Shown here: one piece after another, positions 45,401 through 57,722 of the stretch | Layout of the letters: each line of letters opens with the position of its first letter | Numbering within the stretch: the first letter of the stretch is position 1 | Source of the DNA: Acarospora socialis | Taxonomy: Eukaryota; Ascomycota; Lecanoromycetes; Acarosporales; Acarosporaceae | Direction of reading: 5' to 3' | Assembly: GCA_025617375.2 (NCBI GenBank) | Contig: JAMYGW020000001.1 | Coordinates: forward strand, 3,472,001-3,536,000 | DNA length: 64,000 nt | The notes under the pieces: generated by a model | Databases searched by the model: none | Told to the model about the DNA's origin: nothing | What the model saw: only the letters and a program-made list of their open reading frames with translations | Translations under genes and position numbers: made by a program

Positions 45401-46706
45401 ATTCTATGCCTCTCGAAATGGCGATCTTCCGTCCGTCAATGCGCTCCTGACAGCCAACTCCTCAGTCAATGATGGCAGTCTCCACGAAGCGGCCAGAGAG
45501 CTTCATAGTGATATCGTTGCAGCTTTAATAGAAGGCGGCCACAAGTTGGACTTTCCATCCAGTTTACCTGAACATGGGGGTCGTACGCCTCTTCAAGAGA
45601 CGTGTCTGAAGTGTGACAGCACAAATGACCCCCTCGAAGTCCAAGGAACGATCCAACATCTCATCAACTGGACAGCCAGTCCACTACAGAAATCCCGAGG
45701 AAAGAATGCACTTTTCCTTGCTCTCGACAACCCGAATCCTGTTCCAATCACAAGAGCTCTTCTAGACTGTGTCATGTGGCAACATATCAACAAGGAAGAA
45801 AACGTCTACATGGAAGCCCATCCCAAAACCGGCACGAGATACTACTATTCTCCAACAATGTATGTAAGAAAAGGTCTATTTCAAGGACGGACGAGCGAAA
45901 GCGAGCGACTAATACGACTCCTTGTCGACAAACGTGAAGAACCCCGCTTCTACGCCCAGAAGTGGGCGGAGCAACCAGAGGACGCGGTGGGACTGCCTGA
46001 AAATATCATGAACGCTGAGGAAATGAGACGCGAGCAAGAAGAGGAACGACGGCGAAAGGAGTTCGACCACGAGCTCAGTCTTCTTCGTCAAAGACAGACG
46101 GCAGTCGCCAAGGCCGAGATCGAGAGAGCCCGGCACGAAGAAGAGCTGTTCCAAAAACAAGAGCTGGCACAGCAAAGGCTGGAGGAGCGGGAGACAGATC
46201 ATCAGCAAGCACTTGCGCAAGAGAACGAAAAGACAATGCAAAGGCAACAGATAGGCCAGAGCACACACAACCTCAATGTGGCTCTGGCCAAGAAACGCGA
46301 GGCACAGGAGTTGATGGCTAAGCAGAGGCGTGCCCGTTTTGAGCAGCAGCAACAGCAGCGAATGGCCGAGCTGAAAGTTAGGGCTCAAGCCGAGGAGCAC
46401 AATCTCATAGTCGACTTCAACAATCGAATTAACCAAGGACGACTCGCGCTGCAGGCGGCCCAGAACGAGCCGGCGGAGATGGCCAGCCAGCGAAAGTTGG
46501 CCACGCAACAACGCCAGCAACGACTAAGCGCCGCTGCCGACCAAAGAAAGCGCACGGCCCTGATAAAACGCAACACTGTGAATTCGAGGTATCGGATGGG
46601 CACAGTGCACGAGAAGTATGCGCTTGAGAAGCAAATGATGGCGGCAAGACGGAATGAGATGAAACTCAAGATGATGGAGCAGAGCGCTGAGTACAAGAAT
46701 GATTGA
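42484..46706 (+). CDS. ankyrin-repeat protein with C-terminal coiled coil
   Basis: Two exons (42484-45211 and 45259-46706) joined by a 47-base intron with a TACTAAC branch site give about 1391 residues. From about residue 60 to 1100 the protein is a long array of degenerate ankyrin-type repeats, each with the helix-turn-helix pattern ending in a LLxxGAxxxY-like turn (VKALLEHDADVNFLRR, LLLSNGADANYNS, LEKLLSYGANDRTL, LIGVGARVSHRD). The last 230 residues are a charged coiled coil (EEMRREQEEERRRKEFDHEL and Gln-rich continuation). No enzymatic or NACHT domain is seen. Ankyrin arrays bind proteins; the role is unknown. The ATG at 42484 is chosen because earlier codons open on GTG. It converges on the NLR-like gene. 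Confidence 0.85.
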
Positions 46707-47169
46707 CTTGCTGCAAGGGAAAGACGAGGTGGCCGCAGTCTTATACCTAGCTTTCTTATCAATTCCGTAGTAATCTAAGACCGTATCTTACCATTGATTG
46801 TGTAGAAATCTGATTCTTTTCATTCTTTGGATTACATTACCGGTCGCCACCGCGCTTGCCCTCGAGCTGTGAGTAGACCAAAGTACACCGGCAGATATAA
46901 GGCGCAGATGAGTCCCGCCTGTTGGAACTAACCTAGAGGCGTATTGGTACAATATCCAAGCTGATTGCTGTCGGATGCTGTTACACGCAAGAGTTTGAGC
47001 TTTTCCTACTTAACATAGAAACCAAAACATCTATGCCGCACTTCGCCATTCCCTATTCGGGTGAGTCCTCCTGGTCAACTTCTGTCTCGTACGCTAAGTC
47101 TCAGCGTCACGCGGCCTCAGCACCCTTTCGTTCCCTTGCAACGCCTCTGTTTGGCGAAGCTTCGTCTTG
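46707..47169. other. intergenic between convergent genes
   Basis: About 460 bases of 3' flank between the ankyrin and NLR-like genes. Nothing recognised. Confidence 0.5.
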
Positions 47170-50100
47170 TTAACTTGACCTTTCCATTATTAGAACTTTA
47201 TCACGCATACGTCCAGTACCCGACGTATCAGGACGGGTTTCGCCAAGCTGGCCCGCTTGGAGTGCCAATGTGACACCATACAGTTTCTCTGCGAGTTCCG
47301 AGTTGCCTGCGAGTTGATAAATCAGAGCGAGGTCGCCTGCCGTCTGAAGGGTTTCGGGATGATCGTTTCCAAGGCACCTGGCTTGTCCTTTGAGCGCTAG
47401 GAGAAATAAGGTCTGTGCTTGGTCAAAATGGTTGTGGCGCTGCGTGAACATTGCACAGTTGCGTAAGATGGTAAAGTAGATTGGCGCCGGATGATGTGCA
47501 TCCGACCATTCGTTCTGGCATTCAAACGCCTCTTTATAGGTCTCTTCGGCCTTCGTATCGTTGGCTTGAATCTCATAGACGGTGGCAAGGTTACAGAGAA
47601 TCTGTAGCACGTCTGGGTCATCCTTTCTAGTCGACTGCTCCTTGGCCACCTTCAACGCCCGGATGTAGAGCTGCTCATCTCTTTTGTAGTCGCCCTTGCG
47701 TTCATAAGCAAACGCATGGTTGTATGTCTGTTGAGGCGTGTTCAGCTCATCAGACTTAAACTCCTTGTACCGGGTGAGTACAATCTCTCGTAGAGGGACG
47801 GCCGGCGAATGACCGCCTTTTTGTTGGTACCTGGTCATGCGATCGTCCAGCAATTTTGAGCCCTCCAAGCCGTCCGTTTCGAGTTTCTCCCTGTCCTTCA
47901 AGGCCTTCTTCAACAGTGATACAACTTTGTCGCGGGATTGTTGATCCAGAATTTGCCGAGCACTCCTCAAGCGGCCTTGTTCCTTAGCTGTTGCTAAATC
48001 CTCGTTTGCGGACCGTTGGTTGTCTGGTCTCTCGGCATGGACTGGGTGCACCAGTGCTTTCTCTAAGGCTTCCGCATTGTGTGGTTGCTCCTCGCCTGCC
48101 ACTGATGCGAGCTTCCCTTTGCTTTGAGTTTCTCCCTCCTGCCGCCCTTCCTTGCCCGCATCGGATGCCGAAGCCGCTTTAGCCTTGCTTTCACGCTGAA
48201 GATGCTCAGTCTTCTGCAAAATGCTCTTGATCTTCTCTATCCGCGCATCATCCTTTTCAGTTGCTTTTTCGTGTAGTTGGAGGGCGTCCTGAAGTAGTTG
48301 ACATGCAACACCATACCTCCTCAAGCGCTTCTGATATGTGGCCATGTTGTATAGAAGGGTCGCGCAATAAGCCTGACTCCTTTGTGTGTTCGGTCGGAAC
48401 GCAAGTGCGGCCTCTGCATATGGATAGAGCTTTTCGCAGACCTCTAGCTTCAAGTCCCGGGCAGCCGGGAAACGTCCGGATAGCAGATCCAGAGCTCGCT
48501 CGCCAGTCAAATCGCTCTCCCCTTGCTGGGCCAGCCACTCTTTGGTATAACGCTGAACAAGTCGATGGATACTGACGTGCTTCTGGTCGGCTGAAACGGT
48601 GATCATTGCGAATTTGGTCAGGGTCTGGAGAGAGTTCTCCACATATGTTCTGTCCTTCCAGAGAATAAAGGGCAAGAACCGTGGAATTGTCTGAAAATCG
48701 AAATTGCAGAGGACTGACAACATTTTTGTTGTACTAAGGGAGGTCTCTCGAATGTGCTCAAATGACATCTTCCACATTTGAAATGCAGGAGACTGTGTGT
48801 TCGATGTCTTGCCCCCACCCATCCCAGTTGCTGCATGCTCAGCCAATGATCGTAGTATATGAGGTACAACATTGGCATTCTTAGGATATAAGGTCACGAT
48901 ATAGGCTGCAACTTGAGTAAATGTCGTGATAGGCGATCCATTTAGGGCGTTAACAATCTGATACGCACCCTGATCATCACAGAGTGTAGGCGGGACGGTT
49001 TTGCGAATAAATGTGTACGCATCGTCCTTGTTGAAAGGAGGGACCTCAAGGACAGCCTGCTCATCCTGTTTGACCAATCCGCATGCCGGCCAATGAGAGT
49101 CAGTAGTGACTAAAATTGACCCAAACTGGCTTCTGGGAAGATAATCCATGAGAGTTCTGCGCTTGGCCCTGTCCGTACCATCTTGAGCATTCAAGGCTGC
49201 TTGATGTTTAAAGAAGGTCTCCCACTTGTCGGCACCATCAAGTACCATCAGCCATTGTCCACTTGTTTCCTGACTGAAATGACGACGTATGAGTTCCAGC
49301 GCGCTGGTCTTCCGACTGCTTCTCTGAGAGTTTGGGAGATCTGCTCCAATATCTCTGTAGCTTTGCTTGAATTGTTCCACGTCCCTGGCATTAACCCAGA
49401 GAATCTTTGCATGGGGGTGATACTTGCAGTAACGATAAGCGTACTCGATTGCGACGTGCGTTTTCCTAGCCAGATAGTCAGTATCGGTATTGTCGAAACA
49501 GATTAATCAACTCGCTGATGAAGTCGGCAGACTTGTTGTGAGCAGGGTCAATCACGTACCCATTCCCCGGCGACCCGTAAAGAGCGACTCTGCGATGAGA
49601 TTTGAGAGTCTGCTCTATCTGCTGCAACAGGTCCTCGCGTCCTACGAATTTAGGATCTCTTACGAATGGTAGCCCAGGAAGCTGTCTGTAGGAAGTCTGT
49701 GCCACGGCAGTGGGCAGCTCTGTGGATATCACTGTCTTGTTTTCTGATTCCAAAGTTACTCATGTACACAGTGAGACAATGTGAATGGCTCAGTAAAGTG
49801 TCTGAGCCCTAAGATTCGGATTCTTACGCTCGAGAATTCTCTTTGAGCTTATTGACTCTTCCACCATTTCCTGAATCACGTTTCTGACAACCTTGAAATT
49901 ACCATCCAGCGGACTCGAGAATTTATTGAGCTGGAAGTGGTCCAGCGGCAAGCCATGATTTTCAAATCCATCGAGGGTACCAGAACTCTCATCAACGATG
50001 AATTCCTAGTGCTAATCAACGTTGCGTTCAGCAGATAGATACGTTATACTGACCCTGATACTTGCGTCCCCAATAACTTTTCCCACCCGTGTACTCCGTT

Positions 50101-50984
50101 GCTCATAAAAGCAGTGGATTAGAGGACGATAGCTGCCGTTCCAGAGGGAAGTAAACTCGTCCACGACATCAAGATGAATGTCGTTGCCTTTTTCCAATGC
50201 CTTGAGCACAGATGCTTCGACGTTATGCCCAGCGGCGAAGACCCTGTACAACAGGCCGTTAGATGTTTCAGGGCCACTTCCACGATGTGGTGTGCCCATA
50301 AAGACAACGCCCGTTGTAGATGTAAAAATATCTGCCATTTTATGGTTGGGAGCTCCTGCAAGGAGCAACGCCTGGGCCAATCAGTGTAAAGTTCTTGAGG
50401 CCATTCGGGAAAGAACTCACCTTTTGAATGACAAGACCGCCAAAACAATGCCCAATGAATATCATTGGCCGCCCTGGACAGTACTAGGTATATGAGCCAA
50501 AAGCGGTGCCGTGATGGGATGTTGCCCTCTCACCTTTCTCTCTGCCCGCAACGCCTCCAAAAGAGCTCTTGCCACAACTTTGGGTCGTTGTTTCACTGCG
50601 TTTTCCCCATACCATATGGAGTCGTATCCAAACCTTAAAATTCTCGCTTTTGGTATTGCGTTGGGCAGCATGTCCTTGCATTCAAGCCAGTTGATCCCTT
50701 GGGTGACCCATGTCTGGTCAGGATTGGAGCCAATGCCGTGAACCGCAATTACACTATACGTGGTCGCTATGAGTTAGCAACACAGTCATACCTCGAGTAT
50801 AGCACTGGAGCCGAAGCGCTGCTTACTCCACATCCGGTCTATTGAATTCGGTGTCGCCTGCGGGCTCATAGAGACATTTGAGCCCAAGCTGGTTCGACAT
50901 AACCGAAGGAGGACTCCTGATATCCTCATTGTTCTTACTGCTGCCGTCGCCGGTCTCTTGTGATGCGGATGCCATCTGGAACAT
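47170..50984 (-). CDS. NLR-like STAND protein: alpha/beta-hydrolase (SesB-like), NB-ARC, TPR
   Basis: Seven exons (50984-50827, 50753-50534, 50483-50421, 50371-50054, 50005-49828, 49743-49560, 49465-47170) give about 1138 residues. After about 50 disordered residues an alpha/beta-hydrolase domain begins with VIAVHGIGSNPDQTWV (about 53-310). Its nucleophile elbow reads GHCFGG, Cys139 where lipase-like relatives have Ser, and TGVVFMGTPHRGSG follows. The NB-ARC part has FVGREDLLQQIE, Walker A GSPGNGKT (369-376, split by an intron) and Walker B WLMVLDGAD (about 445-453). Charged linkers lead to TPRs at about 950-1125. Fungal proteins of this layout are NOD-like receptors implicated in incompatibility and immunity. 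The acceptor of exon 6 has an alternative 15 bases upstream. Confidence 0.87.
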
Positions 50985-52146
50985 GGCTCATGCTTTTGCT
51001 TTGGGATGATACGAGAGTGACTGCACTGGATCAAATATATTGCCAGGAATACACCTAATAGCCTTATGAGGCTCTGTACTTTCGACAATACCCGCTGAGA
51101 GCCCGCCTGCTTCCTCAGGACACTAAAAATATCACCTCAGGTGAGGCACTGCTCGCGGACCCCATCTTTTCTCAGCCTCAGGTGTACTTGAGCCGGACCA
51201 CTGATGCGTCTGCTCAGAAGGGATGCGGGTTCAGCTTTCCAGGAGATCTTACCCTATCCGGCGTTGTGAATCCAATATCAAAATCAACATGGTAACATCC
51301 CGTATCTTGTGATCCCATAGTGACGAGGCAGCCAATAACGAGACCAATCTACAGTCAGGTAGCAAAACGGGCTGAACACGACTAAGAAGGAGACTAGTCC
51401 ATCACTCTCTGGAATAGAATAGCAGAGAGATATCATTGATTAGAATCCCTTGCCTTGGCCTGTGCTGAGGGATCAGCAAGCACGCAAATGTTCTGCTACA
51501 CGGCTGTGTATGGCATCCACGGTAGCATAGCCGGTACTTGGAGCAATGTATTCTACAAAACAGTTGGGGGCTTCTTCAAACCTGTACAACAGTGTCTGGC
51601 TAATGTTTCATTCATTAGATCGCCATTAGTGCAGAGAATTCTTTGCAATGCTGTTTTGCACAAATTCTAAGGATTCCGAGAGAAACAAGAGTACAGAGTA
51701 CGGGCAGCAAAACGGCACTGCCAAGCGTAGCTTGCATTAGTGACAAGCCAACAAGAACATAAGCCAGAAAATTTTGTATCAGATGGAATATTATGCATAG
51801 ACAATCACGCCGCCAGGGGGTAACTTCCGAGGGTAATCTTCATAAGAACACCCCGTTCTCGGAACAAGATGCTGATAGCATGCGTTCCAAGGTTTTCCAT
51901 ACTTGAGAATCCTCTTGGACCGCGGAATCCAATCAGAGCGGTGGAAGAGCTAGTCGGTCGAGAAGGGGGTGGTCCATGCTGTGATAGCCATAGCTGGCGC
52001 CTGTGGGTGTACACAGTACGTTGCCGCCGGAGAAGGCATAACGGATGTCGATCAGGCTGGGAGGAAGAAAATGAATCTTCGGCTTTCTGGCATAAGAATA
52101 CACCGAGAATACTCTCATTTGGGGGCTTGGCTTGCAGCACGAAGTA
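50985..52146. other. upstream of the NLR-like gene; no gene recognised
   Basis: About 1.16 kb with scattered short frames on both strands (longest about 90-110 codons near 51805-52147). None has a domain, signal peptide or splice support. Confidence 0.45.
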
Positions 52147-52323
52147 ACGTCGTCTAGGATTAAACGAGAATGACGGATGAGCGAGAAGCTAACTCAATCA
52201 GGCAGTTTTCAAGATCACATCAGCTCAAACTGTAGCACGGGCCAACTTAAAATGACCTTGAAAGCTGCCTGATATAGTTAGCTTCTCGCTCACCCGTCAT
52301 TCTCGTTTAATCCTAGACGACGT
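52147..52323. mobile_element. 177-bp palindromic MITE (TA target, Tc1/mariner-like)
   Basis: Arms 52147-52204 and 52266-52323 are 58-base inverted copies with three mismatches, beginning ACGTCGTCTAGGATTAAACG. The 61-base middle also folds imperfectly. TA dinucleotides flank both ends (52145-52146 and 52324-52325), as for Tc1/mariner insertions. There is no coding capacity. The near-identity of the arms suggests recent insertion or gene conversion between arms. Confidence 0.8.
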
Positions 52324-55300
52324 TAAAAAGCAATGGCCTCGAGTCATTTCTTGGACAGGCGTCCCGGAACACTATAAACCTACTCTACTCTAGCAGTCTC
52401 TGAATCAGCCATCTTTATGCAAGCGGATTACGCAGTCCGAGGCGCTACCGCGTGTTCTATGCACTTCATCCGGGTGGGGAGACAGTCGCGGGGCGTCGAG
52501 ATGGTCCCCTTTATGAGTGGCTGAAACATGGATCGAGTGCCCTCGGCTTGCAACGGCAGAAGAGAACATCGCAGGGCACCGCAAAGATGATGTAGAGGAT
52601 TCGTACCGCCCAGCAAAGGCTGATTCTCGTGTCAGTAGTGCAGTAGATCAACTGAACAGCCAATACTCTGACTGCACGAGTAGCCCGTATCATGGGTGAC
52701 TAATCCGCCTGTGGTAACCCGGTGACCCTGTGCTAAATGGAATCTGCCCTGTCTCTACGAAGTACCTACGTCCTTGGGAAGAGGACACCAGCACCAGCAG
52801 TATGATGCTTACACGTACAGCCGCCTTTTTGACTCACGTGTTCAAAGAGTGTCTGACTTGTCTCCGGCTATGTGCGGAGTAATAACCGATTGCATTCAAG
52901 CGGATGTCTTAATCGGATGACGTCCGCCCTCTGGAAGAGTGGAACAGCCGGAGCTTATCTGAAAGTCAGTGAGGCATTTCTCGTGAAAGTTAGTGTTGGC
53001 ACATGGACGCCGGAGAAGTTGCATCTGTCGCCGTGGGCAGTGATAGTGGTTGGTGTCGGCGGCCATGCATAGCCCAGGTCCCAAGAGAATGAACTAATGC
53101 CTGAGCGGTTAGAAGCACTTTAAGTTAACAATCACATTGGTTCCAAGAGCTGGGATCGAGGGTGGCGTTATCCGTGCTCGTCGCTTGCTTAGCGCCTCGA
53201 TGTGGATGGAATGGACGGTAATTGTTGGTTGGTGTGCGACTCGCCAGGCATCAGACTCGTCATATGTGATTACCTGTTCCCTGTCCTTGTGGCTGTCTGG
53301 GTAGAACTGCGCACCCTAAACCGACCCGGGAGTCATGTTGTAGAATTCGGATGCAGGACGACGTGCGGTGATGTGTCTGTCACGAAGCGAGAGCTTATGC
53401 ATGCAGGTCGAACGAAACGGATGTGTATGTGTAGTCGTAGACGAGTAGGCCAATGAGGAAGGCCACTTCGGCCTCATCAGCCGTCAGCCTCGCGATTTTC
53501 CGTTGAACTGGCCAAAAAGTAAGGCTGTGTACGAAGAGGATCGCAGCAAATCAAACCGAATCCCTTCCTCATCAGCCGTGACCACGATTACTAACGTTAC
53601 TCGAGTACCTTGAAGATCTTCACTTGCTCCAGCCTTCCACTTCCACGGAAGAAGTCATGCTGTGCCATGAGAGCTGTCGGTACTCGTAGACAACGATATG
53701 ACCGGCTGCATGTTCAAAGGCCACCATCAGCACGGTCATCCGGTTCCGGTTTGGCCGAATTCTCTCATGCAACGCATAATTTGTTGGAACAGCAAATACT
53801 CGTACAGGTTGTCTCGAGTCAGAGTCAGGGTCAGCCGGCGCGAACACCAGAGACAGGTTTCGCCCTTTCCAAGCATCCGCCCTATTCGCTAGGCTCCCTT
53901 TGCCAATCATACAGATTTATCGCGGTTAGGGAGGCTGCTGTCATGAATTCTCCGAAGCTGATTGTGTGGCTTCTGGTCAAGGGCGATGTAGCCTATTGCT
54001 ACTCGTTGATGGACACGCTGCATATGCCTCCCGAAACAGTACGGAGCACTGTAAGAGGAAGATAGGTCAGTTCCGGGCTTTGTTGCCGTGTCGCATCACC
54101 TGCCTGTTGGACTATGAACAGCGCATCGCGCCATGCAGAGACTGCGACGGGCTAAAGGTGGGTGGCTTTTGTGATCCGTCACCACCCGAGTTTATTATTA
54201 TTGCCCTTATCCTTAACGAGAGGATTGGCTAGGTATTCGACGTATGGCTGGTATGTTGTATTCACCGTAGGTTATACTAGGCTGACTGGCCGGTCCTTGC
54301 GCGCAGGTCATTGTGCCCTGGTCTCCTTTAATTCGATATTGCGGTCTAGCGTCAATGTCTTTGATCTTCAACTTCGGTATAGCCATATAGAGTTTGGTCT
54401 TGCTCAGACCATCTGTATTGGGGATAAAGGGAACCGATTAACTATTGGTCCTGCAAGAGGCCGTTTGAGTGGATGCAAGCAGTGGAAGGTCAGTCAGTCA
54501 GGATACCTTAGTGGCGGATGTAATCTGCCAGGGAATTAGTCTGACAACAACAAAGTTAGACAGCGTTCGATCATCTTCGAAAGATCGGCGGTACAATCTT
54601 ATTGGAGGACTTGATACCGAGGGTCGCCATGAAGATTATCTTACTCACTCGCAGTAATGGAGTCGTACCAAACGGAACTCCGATGGCTTTACCATGTGTA
54701 AGTACCCTGCTTTAAAAACCGCGAGTTTGAAGTTCAAACGAAAAGGAGCTGATGACGACTAAAGTAACTGCAGCGCGAGCATGCATGCACGTAAGCCAAG
54801 ATAGAACCAAAGGAGTACTTGTAGATGCCAGAGAGAATGGACGCTCGTACAGAGGTACTTACGACGGAATGTGTAGAATCCTCGAGGCGGAGGGCGGAGC
54901 CGGAGTGGAGCGGCACCATAAAAAGCATCGTCATTGGTACGAAATCCTTCTCATCGCTTTGCATTTATCTCCCACCGGCGCTTTGGCAAGGCACAGGGAT
55001 CAAGGTTGGTTCGATGACATTTTACAGTTTACATCGTTCCACAGATAAAGTACGCATAGCTGGGGTGTAACGCTAAAGTGTTTCTTATTGATCGAAGGAG
55101 CAAGGCTTTCTGCTGCCAAGAGCTGGCCACACGCAAAGCCGCGCACGCACCCACCCATCCATCGCACACACATGTACGGCAAGTTACGGGCAACGGCGGT
55201 GTACCTCAAAGTTATATACAAAGAGCAGTAAGGTTCCCTTATGTTATTTGGGTAAAGAATACGGCAAGTATGCTAGATAAGTTGTCAGCAAGAGCCTAGG

Positions 55301-55500
55301 TACACAGTAACTTGCTCGTATTACGTGGACTTGGTACGAGTACCCTTGTACGAACCGTGTGCAAAGCCGGCAGTAAGATTATTTACGGTATACTCTTCAC
55401 CAGGGCTAATGTAATTTACCACCACGTACAGTATTGTCTTGTCATCTTGGTCTCGGTCTCTCACCGCATTTGTATCGAAAGACGCCCCACTCGATCCGCC

Positions 55501-55527
55501 CTGGTGCTGGTGCTGGTGCTGGTGCTG
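55501..55527. repeat. CTGGTG hexamer microsatellite
   Basis: Four to four and a half perfect CTGGTG units in non-coding DNA upstream of the Ran1-like kinase. Confidence 0.8.
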
Positions 55528-55609
55528 CTACCGTTAGTTGTTAAAGTTACTCTAATGCTGCTGAGTTGTGCACCGGCCCCACAAAGGCACGAATAATACC
55601 TTAGCCTTC

Positions 55610-56000
55610 CTTCATACATCTATCTGGCCTCCAACCACCACCACTACCTACCGCTATCACCCACCACACCACGCCCCGCCCACCAAAACAGTCACACAAC
55701 TTCACATACATCCCCGCAAGCAATCAATAATAATCGATCGAGCCTGTCATCCTTCCCATCCATCCATCTTTCTTTGTTGCTATTACTGTTCTTGAACATC
55801 CACTTCTAGCCGCGCCTTAATCTTCCCATCTCTGTTCCTTTCCTCACCATCTACTATTCACTTTCAACCTTACGCCCCAACTCACTCCAACCTCACTCAC
55901 CCTCACCTCTGTCTTTCCTTTACATACGACGTCCCTTGCTCTTGGATCCGTCTCTTACTCGCCTACCGTTCCTCGCTTCCAGAGGGTCAAAGGATCCAGT
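55610..56000 (+). promoter_or_regulatory. pyrimidine-rich leader/promoter of the Ran1-like kinase
   Basis: The plus strand is dominated by C and T (many CCACC, CCATC and CTTTCC runs) for about 390 bases before the kinase ATG. Long CT-rich tracts are common around transcription starts and in 5' leaders of filamentous ascomycete housekeeping genes. No specific factor site is claimed. Confidence 0.35.
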
Positions 56001-56102
56001 ATTGGTTGTGGCCATCTGCTCCATGAATTGAGACGTCTTGGCCCCTCTGGATTCTTCGACCCATTTTGGTTCAGCGCCCTCGTCACCTACTCTCCTTCAA
56101 CA

Positions 56103-57454
56103 ATGTTACCGACACCACCGCCATCGCCACCGCTTGTGGGCCTTTGCGCGCCAGAGGATCGATTAGGTCTGATACTTGCCAACCGGCTGGAACTCACAGA
56201 CATACTAGGGGTTGGTGCGTATGGCGTCGTTTATACCGCCATCGATATCCACACGAACGTTCTGTACGCCGTCAAGGCTCTGAACAAGACCGGACTGGAT
56301 CCAAGACAACGGAAATTTCAGCAGCGGGAGATACAACTGCACCATCAGGCCAGCCATCATCCGAACGTGGTTTCTTTGGTCAAGATCATGGATTCCGTCG
56401 ATACAACTTTCGTTGTCATTGAATTCTGTCCAGATGGTGATCTCTTTTCTAATATCACGGAGCGAGGCCACTACGTCGGCAACGACTTTTTGGCCAAGAG
56501 GGTCTTCCTCCAGATATTGGATGCCGTAGAGTTTTGCCATTCCATAGGGATATATCATCGCGACCTGAAGCCGGAGAACATCTTGGTTACGGATGGCGGG
56601 ATGACCGTCAAGCTGGCGGACTTTGGACTTGCCACGACAGATTACATCACCGCCGATTTCGGATGCGGATCGACGTTTTACATGTCGCCCGGTAGGATAT
56701 TAACCTCTCTTCCCTTTCCACTTCACCACTAACCGGTCCTGTGTCAGAATGTCAGCAGTCTTCTCCGAGGCCTTTCTCCTGTTATGCATCTGGACCCAAT
56801 GATGTATGGAGCCTTGGCGTCATCCTGGTCAATCTCACCTGTGGCCGGAACCCCTGGAAGCGTGCCTCAGCAGAGGACTCGACATTTAGGGCCTATCTCA
56901 AAGATTCAAAGTTTCTGAAGTCTATTTTACCTTTGTCTTCTGAGTTGGATTCTATCTTGAGACGCGTCTTTGAATGCGATCCACAGAAGCGGATCACCAT
57001 CCCACAGCTGAGGAATCTGATCATCCGCTGTCCAAGGTTCACTACACGGCCCAGTGTTCTGCCACCTTCCCCACGAGCTTCCGTTGATTACAGCAAGGAG
57101 GTTATTCTCAGTGGTCTTCCAGGATACGTCAACCCCCTCCAGCAATACGCTCTACCTCAGTACGCACCGCCCTCACCGCCAGCCGACGACGCAATCACCG
57201 CCCAGTTCTCTCATCTCACTACCGCATCTCACAGCTCGTCGGCTTCCGACAGCGGATCCGTATTCTCGGCGACCTCGACCACCTCATCCTCCTCATCGCA
57301 CTCCGACTACGACTCTACAGCCAAGGTGGACTCTTTCACATATCTTACCACTCCGCCACAGGCCAGCTTCTTTGGCAACTTCATTCCTGCCACGGACCTG
57401 GCAGAAAAGCTCATCGCGCCACAAACTTTTATGCCCGCCGTCCGGGTTTGCTAA
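56103..57454 (+). CDS. Ran1/RanA-like serine/threonine protein kinase
   Basis: Two exons (56103-56691, 56748-57454) with a 56-base intron give about 431 residues. The kinase domain starts near residue 25 and is complete: GVGAYGVVY, YAVKAL, FVVIEFCPDGDLF, YHRDLKPENIL, LADFGLATTDY, GSTFYMSPEC across the intron, NDVWSLGVILVNLTCGRNPW and the closing DPQKRITIPQL. The C-terminal 130 residues are Ser/Thr/Pro-rich. The pattern fits fission-yeast Ran1/Pat1 and yeast Sks1/Vhs1 relatives, which act in nutrient and differentiation control. The ATG at 56103 (MLPTPPPSPP) is the first in frame. A further coding-like frame at 57564-57722 may be an unannexed last exon. Confidence 0.9.
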
Positions 57455-57563
57455 CCATACCTTCCCTCTACTCCCATGTGGCTGGCGGCCCTAGACGGAT
57501 TTACCTGGAGATGCTACGGGTGGCTTTCTCTCTTCATCGGGATTAATCACATTATAGTAATGA

Positions 57564-57722
57564 CTGGACGAAACCGAGCCGGAGCTTGAGGTTTACGCGT
57601 TTGTTGACGAACAGCTAGATGTCCTAGGTTTCCTTCCATCCGGATCGTTCGGGGCTATTAGGTTTCCATATCACGGCCGCGGGATCCAGGCAATGGACTT
57701 GCCAGACCTGCAGCTGCCATAG
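57564..57722 (+). other. orphan 52-residue coding-like frame after the kinase
   Basis: From 57564 to TAG 57722 one frame reads with strongly protein-like composition, for example EPELEVYAFVDEQLDVLGFL and GAIRFPYHGRGIQAMDLPD. It has no ATG at its start and a TGA immediately upstream. An acceptor at 57578 with a donor at 57445 would attach it in phase 0 to the kinase C-terminus just before the predicted stop, across a 134-base intron. That is only a possibility; a frameshifted remnant is the alternative. Confidence 0.4.

Larger units (their letters stand above)
52324..56102. other. gene-poor 3.8-kb intergenic stretch
   Basis: No open frame shows a recognisable family. Small direct repeats (CCTCATCAGCCGT near 53486 and 53570) and a short hexamer repeat at 55501 are the only structures noticed. 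The last 500 bases are the pyrimidine-rich leader of the kinase gene. Confidence 0.45.

Noticed and set aside
45909-46520. Leu-rich minus-strand frame opposite the coiled coil
   Set aside because: Antisense of Gln/Glu/Lys-rich coiled-coil codons gives Leu/Phe-rich shadows; no independent support.
53470-53590. Short direct repeat CCTCATCAGCCGT and a small hairpin
   Set aside because: Too short and isolated to call an element.
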